Below, piece by piece: positions 46,541-56,612 of a stretch of 64,000 nt of DNA. This DNA comes from Chrysemys picta bellii. Lineage: Eukaryota > Chordata > Testudines > Emydidae. The notes beneath the pieces were generated by a model, which made no database searches, had not been told where the DNA came from, and saw nothing but the letters and a program-made list of their open reading frames with translations. The first letter of the stretch is position 1. Each line of letters begins with the position of its first letter. Location of the stretch: assembly GCF_011386835.1 (NCBI RefSeq), contig NC_088799.1, forward strand, positions 71,939,302 through 72,003,301, given 5' to 3'. A program made the position numbers and the translations under genes.

Positions 46541-49500
46541 AGTAAAGAAGTCACTAAACTCTAATTCTGCGTTATCAGCTGCATGTATATATATTGTCAA
46601 TTCCAAAGAACTACTGTGCATGCAAGTGCAGTAGTGAGTCTTGCAAGATACATTACCAAAGGCAGCTATGGGGCTTGAAAAGATAAAGACAAGATCCAAT
46701 ACACAAGCCTAATACTTTGCAGAAAATGAATGTTCGACCATTATTATGGAAGTGAATAGATATTGACTTGTTAAAAAATATTCCTCAGTCAATATTATGA
46801 TGACATTCTAGAGGTGCACTTTTGTTTAATACTAACAGTTTTGCTTCTATTTTCAGTCTAGTGTCTCATCTTTACTTATTTGCTGTATGCTTGACAGCTT
46901 AAATTCAGTGATTTAAGAAATTGAGAATTCCCCCCCCCCACCACCACCACCACCTACCCCCATTTTGGTAAGGTAGGCTCTATTTTTCTTTTTTTCATGA
47001 AACTTGAAGATTTGAGGTAATCAGAATTCCATGGGAGTATTCATAAGAGATGGGGTATTAATCCTGGTATGTATATTATTATGTATTATATTAGTTCATC
47101 TTTGTATTATGGTAGCATTCAGAGGCTCCAATTCAGATTTGGGCCCAGTTGTGCTATGTGTTGTAGAAACATAAAAGTAAACTCAACCCCTAATTATTCC
47201 CCCTTCAATTTCAACTGGATATGGTATTCTTCACCAGCTTATTTTTTATCTATTATGTGATATTTCTGTGTATACTATTAAAGAGTTACTGCATTTCAGA
47301 AGTGGCTCTATTTCCATAGTGACCAAATTTATCCTGGTATATTTTGTACATTTGTAAAATGTTCTGACTAATCCGCTGAAAGGCAATAAGATATTTTAAT
47401 GATTTATCAAGCTGTTTTGAATACAGACATATTGCAAAATTTGATTTAGAATTGTTTGAGTCATGTCTGGGTGCAACATATACATTTCATCCCTCTGCTA
47501 ATACTATCCCCTATATTTACTTGGATCCAGGCTAAGCATGCTCCTTACAAATAAATATACTTAGCAAGGCATTTCTTAATGGCTGGTGGTTCTTCTGCTT
47601 CTTTCGTAACTGTGAATGCTACTACTGTTCCCTTATATAGAGAGACAGCTTGCAAGGCTTTATATCTTGAGAGACCTCTTTCAAATGGTCCCATAGTCTT
47701 TCACTGTCAACATGCTCTCCAGGTCTTATATCCATTCTGGACAACCTACTATATGAAGAACTACCCTAGCTTTGTATGATGTTTATTGCCTGATAGTACC
47801 GTTCAGCTATAGCTACATCATATCTCATCTTCCCTTGTTGGTTAGATCACTGTCAGGCACCACTTTTACACAAAGTCTCACTACAACCTTAGAAGCCATC
47901 TTCTTCACTAAAATAACTTCATCATCTTGGCAGGAAACTTCTTTGACCAAACAAGGTGATATTTTAAAATTTCTGACCAATGGTACTGCAGACTTCTTTG
48001 ACGTTTTGCCTGGAAAACATTCTTTGCCCAAAGACATCCAGATGTTCATCCATTGTTTCAGTGGTGACTATTTCAGTACTAAGTTCACAGGACCTGACGT
48101 GTCCAGTCTTTCCATACTCTAAGTTCACTGTATTTCTGAGAAATCTTCAGTTTAGTAGCTTGCATACTGTACTTCCTTGAATATAATGAAACTATCAGTC
48201 CCAACATATGTTTTATAGGACCAGATCCTACAGGGTGCTGGAGTGCTGAATATCAGAAAATCAGATTTGAAACCACTCAGCATCTCCTACAAAATACTCA
48301 ATAGTTGGAAGAATTTAGCAAGAAAAAGCAAAAATTCTTGATCATATTGACTTGTAGCATAATGAAGTAACATCATAATGTACAAATATATCAGTAACTA
48401 TAATTGGCTTTATCATTATTAGCAAATACATTAAGGCACTTCATCTGACATCCCTCTTCTTAACTTTAAAGAACAGTTCTAGGACGGTTTTATTCAATGT
48501 TCTGAGTTTTTCTGTGGAGTTTATTTGAGAAAGCAGGAGAAGCGAAGTATAGCTCTCCGAATAAGGTGTTAGATCAGGCAATTTGTTAAACCACTTTTTC
48601 TCTCCAGACAAACGGTGATCTTTTTTCCCAACATCATAAAATTGCATTTAAAATTATGTTAAGGGTTTGAAGTTTGAGCAAGATCAAGAAAATTCACTGC
48701 TAATAATTACATTTCCACTACCAAACCACAGTGGTGCAGAGCAGAATGTTAGTAGAGTTGCACCTTCTCTTGTCCTTGTAGTCAGGATAAACCCTTATTG
48801 TAGCAAGCTGTGAATTCTTTTGCTTGTGAGAAGTTGTCTCTCAACTTTTACATTATTATATTATGATTTTTTCTTAATTTGTAGGTTACAAATCTGTGCT
48901 TCTAAATCTTTACTTTGGTTTATTTTCTGTAATTTTTGAAAAGATGTAATTAGAAAAACATGCAACTTGCATGAGCTGATACTGTTAATGAAGCTTTATA
49001 ATCTTCATAAATGCCCCAAAACTTTGGTAATGCAGAGTTAAGGTTACCTGGTGGTCCCTTGTACCTCTCCAGAACATTTTGAGTTCAGCTACACTCAGAC
49101 CTCTGAAAACCAGGAAATACAGAGTTAAGGTACATGCCCCCATGTATGTGGGTCTTGCATGCCACATGTGCCCATTCCCAGCTATGTGTCTGTGATATGT
49201 AATGAACATGCTCATTCCCAGCTTCTCATCACAATCTCAGCACATTTTGAAGGGGAAACAGAAATGGGGTGTGGGTGGATGTGGAGAGATTTTGAGGGGA
49301 CAGAGCTGTAATCCCCTGTAAATCCCCCAGTGCACAGCTCTGAACCTCTCCTATACTGCACTGACTCCCCTTTCCCTTAGAGCCAGCAGCATGAAGGGGA
49401 AGAGTGAACGTGGAGTCCCTTTCTCAACAAGGGGAAGGTGGGGGGAGTTCTGGCTTCCTTCCCTTGATTGGCCTGCTCCCTAGTGCTTTGTTGAGCAGAT

Positions 49501-49702
49501 ATAGAAATCCTGCCCTACAGAGGTGTGTGTGTATTCAGGAGTGCTGTGCTAAAGCCTATTTAAATCAATGAGCATCTTTCCATTGACTTTAGTGGGTTTT
49601 GGATCAGGCCTGGCTATGGAGAGGGAAAGGAGTCTCCTTACAACTTCTCCCAGTGTCACATAACACAGCTAGATTTCCTGAATTGGGCAGGAAGTGTCCT
49701 CT
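46541..49702. other. Unique AT-rich DNA, no gene seen
   Basis: The opposed frames at 47772-48122 (plus) and 47825-48049 (minus) have no recognisable domain. A C-run with (CCA)n is at 46930-46961. An old remnant CATTGACTTTAGTGGGTTTTGGATCAGG lies at about 49579-49606. Confidence 0.5.
46930..46961. repeat. C-run and (CCA)n repeat
   Basis: Ten C's followed by CCA units, low complexity. Confidence 0.8.
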
Positions 49703-49800
49703 AAGGGTATGGCTACATTGCAATTAAAAACCCACGGCTGGCCTGTGCCAGCTAACTCAGACTACAGGGGTTTGGGCTAAGGGACTCTTTAATTGGGGGG
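49703..49800. mobile_element. MITE fragment (GGGTATGGCTACATT end)
   Basis: AGGGTATGGCTACATTGCAATTAAA, then GCTGGCCTGTGCCAGCTAACTCAG, GGTTTGGGCTAAGGGACTCTTTAATTG resembles one half of a palindromic reptile MITE with a GTCTACACT-type end. The second half is not recognised. Confidence 0.5.
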
Positions 49801-50140
49801 GGTGTATCTTGACTGGGGTGTAGTGGAGTGAAGGAGAGCTCTGGAACCCCCTCCCTGTGCCTGATGAATCAGCCATGGGAAGCAATTGTGAGGGCTGGAG
49901 GGTAGTTGTAGGAAGGAGGGGGCAAGGGCCCAGATGGTTCCCTCCAAAGCCATTTTCCAAAGTATGTCACCAGAGGAGAAGGTGTCCAACTTCCCTGCCT
50001 TATGGTCCTGCTCTGTCCGTGCTTCTGAGCAAACACAGATCAAAGGTCTTTTTGAAGATGGTCCCTTATTCACTGAGTGATTATAGAAATGCTACATGTT
50101 TGGAAACCCAGAGCTTCATCAATTCTCTAGTCTTCAAACT

Positions 50141-50145
50141 GGGTT
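50141..50145. repeat. 5-bp TSD, left (GGGTT)
   Basis: GGGTT directly precedes TGTAGGGAG at 50146 and recurs at 51071-51075 directly after GGATCACA. Confidence 0.85.
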
Positions 50146-50267
50146 TGTAGGGAGACAGGGTGGCTGCCCTCCGAACCTGAGGGTAAAGGGCCTTTCCCTC
50201 AGCCTGAGTGGGCGGGGCCAGCCCAAACTTGCTCCACCCCCCGGAAGGGGAGGGGTGGAACAGGAAG

Positions 50268-50274
50268 TATAAAG
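50268..50274 (+). promoter_or_regulatory. LTR TATA box with GC boxes
   Basis: TATAAAG is followed directly by GGCGGGGCCC. Another GC box (GGGCGGGGCC) lies at about 50210. Position within the LTR fits a U3 promoter, and transcription would start about 25-30 bases downstream. Confidence 0.55.
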
Positions 50275-50609
50275 GGCGGGGCCCTTAGCTCAGTTAGGGC
50301 AGCACCAGGGAGGGAGGCAGACGCAGACCGCGGGCTGCTCCCTTCAGACCCTGCTGCCACGCCGGGGAGGCCCTGGACCAGTGGAGACCTCACCTGGAGG
50401 ACGGACTGGGGCTGCCAGGACTGCCCGCGGCCGAGTACCCAGAGGAGCTGGAGGAGCCTGAGCCTGAGGGGGAGCTGGAGCTGCCAGCAGCGGACTACCC
50501 CGACGCACCGGCGGGACCAGAGGGATTCGGACGAGCGATCGGGTAGGAAGTAGCCCAGGGACAGAGCTGCACAGTGGTGAGTCTATATTGCGGAAAGACC
50601 CCGCTGATC

Positions 50610-50637
50610 CAGTGGCAGGACCCTCGTCCTGCCACTG
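50610..50637. repeat. Perfect 12-bp hairpin in the LTR
   Basis: CAGTGGCAGGAC and GTCCTGCCACTG are separated by CCTC. In the RNA this would be a stable GC-rich stem-loop, possibly a leader structure. Confidence 0.85.
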
Positions 50638-50710
50638 TCAGGGCCCTGGGCTGGAACGCAGTGGTGTAGGGTGGGCCTGCGTTCCCCTACCCGGCCGGCC
50701 CACGTTGGGA

Positions 50711-50950
50711 GCTTTGCCGGCGCTCCCCTGCCTGAGGGGCGCGCCACTGAGCTTTGCCGGCGCTCCCCTGCCTGAGGGGCGCGCTATTGACCTTTGCCGG
50801 CGCTCCCCTGCCTGAGGGGCGCGCTATTGACCTTTGCCGGCGCTCCCCTGCCTGAGGGGCGCGCTATTGACCTTTGCCGGCGCTCCCCTGCCTGAGGGGC
50901 GCGCTATTGACCTTTGCCGGCGCTCCCCTGCCTGAGGGGCGCCCTACAGA
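50711..50950 (+). repeat. Minisatellite, six 40-bp units
   Basis: The unit is CTTTGCCGGCGCTCCCCTGC followed by CTGAGGGGCGCGCTATTGAC. Units start at 50711, 50751, 50791, 50831, 50871 and 50911. The outer units carry end variants (CGCCACTGA at the left, GCCCTACAGA at the right), while the inner ones are identical. It lies within the solo LTR. Confidence 0.95.
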
Positions 50951-51075
50951 CTCTGGCTGGCGGCCGCCCCGCTGCTAATTCCCCGCTGACGGAGGCGTGA
51001 CCCAGGCCGGCCAGGGACCTCATAGCTCCCCACCGCCCCCTAGCGGGTAGGTGGGCCGACGCGGATCACAGGGTT

Positions 51076-51489
51076 GTCAAAGACATAAGGGTCATTGTCC
51101 AGGGGTTTGCTGGCCCCTCAGCTGTTGTGCCAGATCGCATACGTAAGGGGCAAAATTTGCCAAAGCAGCAGAGCCCCTGCACCCTCACAACACCCATCCC
51201 CCCGGCCTGCTCCAACATCCCCCACATTCTTCCTCACTGCTCAGACCAGCGATATTCTGTAGCTCAGCATCAAAAACATTATAAAATTGTGATTTTTAGA
51301 GCAGTTTAAAAAATCTCTCTTAAACCAGAAATGTTGGCCTAAAAGGAACCCCCACAGAATGCAGGAAAAGAGCAAGGACTATACACAATGCACATTCTCT
51401 GACACGTACCAACTTTAGGATGCTAATTCAAGGTCCATAGGTTCAGCTCACATGAAATGACCACAGCATGTCACCTTCAGCCACCCTGC
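51076..51489. other. Spacer, nothing recognised
   Basis: Non-coding DNA between the solo LTR and the older CR1, with a C-rich patch at about 51170-51230. Confidence 0.5.
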
Positions 51490-52766
51490 TTCTGTGATGA
51501 TAAACTTTTTGTCTTGGTCTTCATAGACAAGGTCAGCTCCCACCCTGCTGCATGGAGCAGCACAGTATGGGGAGGAGGTGAGCAGCACCGGGTGGTGAAA
51601 GAACAGGTTAAGAACTATTTAGAAAAGCTGGATGTGCTCAAGTCCATGGGTCCGGATCTAATGCATCCAAGGGTGCTGAGGGAGTTGGCTGATGTGATTG
51701 CAGAGCCATTGGCCATTATCTTTGAAAACTCGTGGCAACCCGGGGAGCTCCTGGATGATTGGAAAAAGGCAAATATAGTGCCCATCTTTAAAAAAGGGAA
51801 GAGGGAGAATTCGGGGAACTACAGACCGGTCAGCCTCATTCTCAGTCCCTGGAAAAATCATGGTGCAGGTCCTCAAGGAATCAATTTTGTAGCACTTGGA
51901 GGAGAGGAAGGTGATCAGGAACAGTCAACATGGATTCACAAAGGGCAAGTCATGCCTGACCAACCTGATTGCCTTTTATGATGAGATAACTGGCTCTGTG
52001 GATATGGGGAAAAGTGGTGGATGTGATGTACCTTGACTTTAGCAAAGCTTTTGATAAGGTCTCCCACAGTATTCTTGCCAGCAAGTTAAAGTAGTATGGA
52101 TTGGATGAATGGACTATAAGGTGGTTAGAAAGCTGGCTAGATCGTCAGGCTCAATGGGTAGTGGTCAATGGCGTGATGTCTAGTTGGCAGCCGGTATCAA
52201 GCGGAGTGTCCCAGAGGTTGGTCCTGGGGCTGGTTTTGTTCAACATCTTCATTAATGATGTGGATGATGGGATGGATTGCACCCTCAGCAAGTTCATAGA
52301 TGACACTAACCTGGGGAGAGAGGTAGATAACAGTGGATAGGGTCCAGAGTGACCTAGACAAATTGGAGGATTGGGCCAAAAGAAATCTGATGAGTCCTGC
52401 ACTTAGGACAGAAGAATCCCATGCACTGCTACAGGCTGGGGACTGACTGGCTAAGCGGCAGTTTTGCAGAAAAGGACCTGGGGATTACAGTGGCTGAGAA
52501 GCTAGATATGAGTCAACGGTGTGCCCTTGTTGCCAAGAAGGCTAACGGCATATTGGGCTGCATTAGTAGGAGTGTTGCCAGGAGATCGAGGGAAGTGATT
52601 ATTCCCCTATATTTGGCACTGGTGAGGCCATATCTGGAGTATTGCGTCCAGTTTTGGGCCACCCATTACAGAAAGGATATGGATAAATTGGAGAGAGTCC
52701 AGCAGAGGGCAACGAAAATGATTAGGGGGCTGGGGCACATGACTTATGAGGAGAGGCTAAGGGAAC
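51490..52766 (+). pseudogene. Older CR1 ORF2 (RT) remnant
   Basis: Pieces of ORF2 appear in three frames: 51457-51981 with KSMGPDLMHPRVLRELAD and an IVPIFKKGKRENSGNYRP block; 52101-52340 with [19 protein letters not shown] and FIDDTNLG, the altered palm motif (usually FADDTK); and 52421 onward with SFAEKDLGITV. The endonuclease domain is missing. Frameshifts near 51850, 52000 and 52380 prevent translation. It is the reverse transcriptase domain of a CR1 LINE, not a host gene. Confidence 0.9.
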
Positions 52767-54792
52767 CATCCCGATGTTTAGAAAGAATAGTAAATATGGC
52801 AGGCGACCAGCTTGGCTAAACAGTGAAATCCCTGCTGATCTTAAACGCAAAAAAGAAGCTTACAAGAAGTGGAAAATTGGACAAATGACCAGGGAGGAGT
52901 ATAAAAATATTGCTCAGGCATGCAGGAGTGAAATCAGGAAGGCCAAATCACACTTGGAATTGCAGTTAGCAAGAGATGTTAAGAGTAACAAGAAGGGTTT
53001 CTTCAGGTATGTTAGCAACAAGAAGAAAATCAAGGAAAATGTGGGCCCCTTACTGAATGAGAGAGGCAACCTAGTGACCGAGGATGTGGAAAAAGCTAAT
53101 GTAATCAATGATTTTTTTGTCTCTGTCTTCACGAACAAGGTCAGCTCCCAGATTGCTGCACTGGGCAGTACAGCATGGGGAGAAGGTGACCAGCCCTCTG
53201 TGGAGAAAGAAGTGGTTCGGGACTATTTAGAAAAACTGGACGAGCACAAGTCCATGGGGCCGGATGCGTTGCATCCGAGGGTGCTAAAGGAGTTGGCGGG
53301 TGAGATTGCAGAGCCATTAGCCATTATTTTTGAAAACTCATGGTGATCGGGGGAGGTCCCAGATGACTGGAAAAAGGCTAATGTAGTGTCCATCTTTAAA
53401 AAAGGGAAGAAGGAGGATCCGGGGAACTACAGGCCAGTCAGCCTCACCTCAGTCCCTGGAAAAATCATGGAGCAGGTCCTCAAGGAATCAATTATGAAAC
53501 ATTTAGAGGAGAGGAAAGTGATCAGGAACAGTCAGCATGGATTCACGAAGGGGAAGTCGTGCCTGACTGACCTAATTGCCTTCTATGATGAGATAACTGG
53601 CTCTGTGGATAAGGGGAAAGCAGTGGATGTGTTATTCCTTGACTTTAGCAAAGCTTTTGATACGGTCTCCCACAGTATTCTTGCCGCCAAGTTAAAGAAG
53701 TATGGGCTGGATGAATGGACTGTAAGGTGGATAGAAAGCTGGCTAGATCGTCGGGCTCAACGGGTAGTGATCAATGGCTCCATGTCTAGTTGGCAGCCGG
53801 TTTCAAGCGGAGTGCCCCAAGGGTCGGTCCTGGGGCCGGTTTTGTTTAATATCTTTATTAATGATCTGGAGGATGGTGTGGACTGCACTCTCAGCAAGTT
53901 TGCAGATGACACTAAACTAGGAGGCGTGGTAGATACACTAGAGGGTAGGGATCGGATACAGAGGGACCTAGACAAATTAAAGGATTGGGCCAAAAAAAAA
54001 CTGATGAGGTTCAACAAGGACAAGTGCAGAGTCCTGCACTTAGGACGGAAGAATCCCATGCACTGCTAGGATAGAATCCCATGGCTAGGTAGCAGTTCTG
54101 CAGAAAAGGACCTAGGGGTCACAGTGGACGAGAAGCTGGATATGAGTCAACAGTGTGCTCTTGTTGCCAAGAAGGCTAACGGCATTTTGGGCTGTATAAG
54201 TAGGGGAATTGCCAGCAGATCGAGGAACGTGATCGTTCCCCTTTATTCGACATTGGTGAGGCCTCATCTGGAATACTGTGTCCAGTTTTGGGCCCCACAC
54301 TACAAGAAGGATGTGGAAAAATTGGAAAGAGTCCAGCGGAGGGCAACACAAATGATTAGGGGTCTGGAGCACATGACTTATGAGGAGAGGCTGAGGGAAC
54401 TGGGATTGTTTAGTCTCCAGAAGAGAAGAATGAGGGGGGATTTGATAGCAGCCTTCAACTACCTGAAGGGGGGTTCCAAAGAGGATGGAGCTCGGCTGTT
54501 CTCAGTGGTGGCAGATGACAGAACAAGGAGCAATGGTCTCAAGTTGCAGTGGGGGAGGTCCAGGTTGGATATCAGGAAAAACTATTTCACTAGGAGAGTG
54601 GTGAAACACTGGAATGGGTTACCTAGGGAGGTGGTGGAGTCTCCTTCCTTGGAGGTTTTTAAGGCCCAGCTTGACAAAGCCCTGGCTGGGATGATTTAGT
54701 TGGGAATTGGTCCTGCTTTGAGCAGGGGGTTGGACTAGATGGCCTCTTGAGGTCCCTTCCAACCCTGATATTCTATGATTCTATGATTCTAT
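52767..54792 (+). mobile_element. Younger CR1 LINE, 5'-truncated, nested
   Basis: A 2.0-kb CR1 copy inserted in the older one. It begins within ORF2 (CGATGTTTAGAAAG), keeps a single reading frame to the stop at 54697-54699, and has a short 3' UTR with GGACTAGATGGCCTCTTGAGG, CCCTTCCAACCCTGATA and the tail (ATTCTATG)n at 54769-54794. The 5' part with the apurinic endonuclease is absent. It is clearly less decayed than its host copy. Confidence 0.93.
52774..54699 (+). pseudogene. CR1 ORF2 reverse transcriptase, near-intact frame with two stops
   Basis: One frame of 642 codons is broken only by a TGA at 53344-53346 and a TAG at 54067-54069. It covers the linker after the endonuclease and the full RT: KSMGPDALHPRVLKEL and [17 protein letters not shown] (fingers); [20 protein letters not shown] (palm, first Asp); [20 protein letters not shown]; the catalytic FADDTKLGG; and the C-terminal [10 protein letters not shown] and [20 protein letters not shown] blocks. 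The protein would copy CR1 RNA by target-primed reverse transcription. The endonuclease is missing, so the copy is inactive, but its mild decay suggests a fairly recent insertion. Confidence 0.93.
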
Positions 54793-55180
54793 GAACTGGG
54801 CTTATTTAGTCTTCAGAAGAGAAGAGTGAGGGGGGATTTGATAGCAGCCTTCAACTACCTGAATGGGGGTTCCAAAGAGAATGGAGCCAGGCTGTTCTCA
54901 GTGGTGGAAATGACAGAACAACAGGCAATGGTCTCAAGTTGCATTTGGGGAGGTCTAGATTGGATATTAGGAAAAACTATTTCACTAGGAGAGTGGTGAA
55001 GCACTGGAATGGGTTACCTAGGGAGGTGGTGGAATCTCCATCCTGAGAGGTTTTTAAGGCCTGGCTTGACAAAGCCCTGGTTGGGATGATTTAGTTGGGA
55101 TTGGTCCTGCTTTGAGCAGGGGGTTGGACTAGATGACCTCCTGAGTCTCTTCCAACCCTAATCTTCTATGATTCTGTAAA

Positions 55181-55442
55181 CTGTCTGCAGAATTTCTGGC
55201 TTCATCAGAGACCTAGTCTTGCTGCACATGTGCATTTTACTCCCTTTGGCACATCAATTTAGCTAATGCTGACCTGGAGTTCTAAACTTTACCCTCAATA
55301 ACTTTTCAATATTGCTTTCCCGAAGAGGGAGTGGTGCCATGCATTAGGTGAGATCTTGAGTGGCTTAGATCAGTTGGGGAGGAACAGAGCTGTAGTTTGA
55401 GTCCTAGGTGTGGGCAAAAAAAATTAGAAGAATCTGGTGATT
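55181..55442. other. Spacer, nothing recognised
   Basis: Non-coding DNA between the CR1 nest and the SINE. Confidence 0.45.
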
Positions 55443-55660
55443 TTAAATTATAAATAAATAAATTAATTAATGGAGATATCCCATCTCCTAGAACTGGAAG
55501 GGACCTTGAAAGGTCATCGAGTCCAGCCCCCTGCCTTCACTAGCAGGACCAAGTACTGATTTTGCCCCAGATCCCTAAGTGGCCCCCTCAAGGATTGAAC
55601 TCACAACCCTGGGTTTAGCAGGCCAATGCTCAAACCACTGAGCTATCCCTCCCCCCCCAC
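55443..55660 (-). mobile_element. tRNA-derived SINE with CR1-like tail
   Basis: On the minus strand the element starts GGGAGGGATAGCTCAGTGG. It has a pol III A box (TAGCTCAGTGG, about 55635-55645) and a B box (GGTTGTGAGTTCAATCC, 55592-55608) at tRNA spacing. A tRNA-unrelated body follows, then GACCTTTCAAGGTCCCTTCC, which is like the CR1 3' end. It finishes in a (TAAT/ATTT) run. This plan is that of turtle Cry-type SINEs, thought to be mobilised by CR1. It is one of the best indicators of a turtle genome here. No full tRNA cloverleaf is kept. Confidence 0.9.
55592..55645 (-). promoter_or_regulatory. Pol III internal promoter (A and B boxes) of the SINE
   Basis: The A box TAGCTCAGTGG and the B box GGTTGTGAGTTCAATCC lie in tRNA-like order about 30 bases apart. 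The promoter looks intact enough for transcription. Confidence 0.7.
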
Positions 55661-56349
55661 ACATGCTATTTTATAGAGTCTGTGTCTCGGGAACCCTTAC
55701 TCAAATAATCGCATGTTTGGATTACTAACCCTAACCCTCAACCTCGTGAGGCAAAACAAATTTCAAGTCAATCTGAGTCAGCATGTGGATGTTACAGCAC
55801 TTTGTATAGTCCTCTTTTAAATAGTAAACAAGACTCAACTGTTACTCTAGCAGAATTGCTACTCTCCTCAAATATATGGAAAATAAGTGAAATAGTTCAC
55901 TTATGTAATACTTGCAGGATATTTTAAAGCTTAACATCTTAGTATTTTGGGAGAGGAGAAAAGGATTAATACAGTATGTCATTTACACTGTGATAATTAG
56001 AAGATGTGCTTAACTTCAGCATTATGTTAACCTGCTTATTCAGAAGCCTCCTAGTCTAAATCATTTATTTTTTTATTTGTATACAGGGCAAGAGAAACCT
56101 ATTTTGAGCAGACCTTGATGAAGAAAGACCTTACAAATCTTTCTGAGAATACAAAGATAGTCTTTTAAGCCCCCCAAAGTAGGCCCAACTCATCAGGTAT
56201 AATCCTATTGGTGAGAGAGATTTGCTTCAGCCTTAGAGTGGAAAAGTCAGTCTATGACCCACAGTTCTGAGATATAACTTTCAAAAGACTATCCACACCT
56301 CTCAGTACTCTGCTGTCACTGTGAATTGGGATGATATGCTCTTTGCTTC
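55661..56349. other. Unique AT-rich DNA, no gene seen
   Basis: A two-copy CTAACC stretch at 55725-55738 is the only notable item. It is too short to be telomeric. Confidence 0.5.
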
Positions 56350-56612
56350 TCTTATATGTATTAAACTAGCACCTAGAGGCCCCAGGCATGCTCAGGGCAC
56401 CACTGAGTGGGGTGCGGTACAAACATGTAATTATAAGCATTTACAATATTAACAGGAAATATAGGTAAAAGGTGAGAGAAAAGAACTGAGGCATAGAGAG
56501 ATTAAGCATCCAGCCCAATGTGACATAAGAAGGCTGAGAGAGACCCAGGAACTGTATCCTGATCTTCTGAGTCACAGCCTGGTGCCTTATGCACAAGATC
56601 ATCCTTCATCTC
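56350..56612 (-). repeat. Degraded MIR/CORE-SINE-like repeat
   Basis: The order CACCTAGAGGCCCCAGGC, GGTGCGGTACAAACATG, ACTGAGGCATAGAGAG, then ATCTTCTGAGTCACAGCCTGGTGCC follows the minus-strand plan of an old amniote CORE-SINE/L2-like repeat. Identity is moderate. Confidence 0.55.

Larger units (their letters stand above)
50146..51070 (+). mobile_element. GC-rich solo LTR with internal minisatellite
   Basis: This 925-bp block starts TGTAGGGAGACAGG and ends CGCGGATCACA. It has TG...CA termini and the 5-bp duplication GGGTT on both sides, which identifies a solo LTR rather than a host CpG island. A TATA box (TATAAAG, 50268-50274) with GC boxes (GGGCGGGG) beside it would form the promoter. Downstream lie a Glu/Pro-rich frame without ATG (about 50356-50543), a 12-bp perfect hairpin (50610-50637) and six 40-bp tandem units (50711-50950). 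The block at 22711-23112 shares a 17-mer with it. Confidence 0.82.
51490..55180 (+). mobile_element. Older CR1 LINE, split by a younger CR1
   Basis: The older copy runs from about 51490 to 52766, is interrupted by a 2-kb CR1, and resumes at 54797 to end at about 55180 with the 3' UTR and a short ATTCTATGATTCT-type tail. The break falls inside the conserved [12 protein letters not shown] block: the part before it (GAGGCTAAGGGAAC) and the part after it (TGGGCTTATTTAGTC) join without loss. GAAC lies on both sides (52763-52766, 54793-54796) as a possible short TSD. ORF2 is shifted between frames, so the copy is dead. Confidence 0.92.

Noticed and set aside
47772..48122. Opposed frames of 116 and 74 codons as a gene or retrocopy
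   Set aside because: Translation beyond the frames meets many stops on both strands, and no family, poly-A tail or splice signal is recognisable.
50711..50950. Regular direct repeats that might be read as a CRISPR array
   Set aside because: The units are contiguous 40-bp tandem copies without unique spacers, within a vertebrate LTR.
55443..55660. tRNA gene on the minus strand
   Set aside because: A and B boxes are present but the cloverleaf is not preserved and the body and CR1-like tail identify a SINE.
55725..55738. Telomere-like CTAACC repeat
   Set aside because: Only about two units within unique sequence, so it is chance or a trivial interstitial match.
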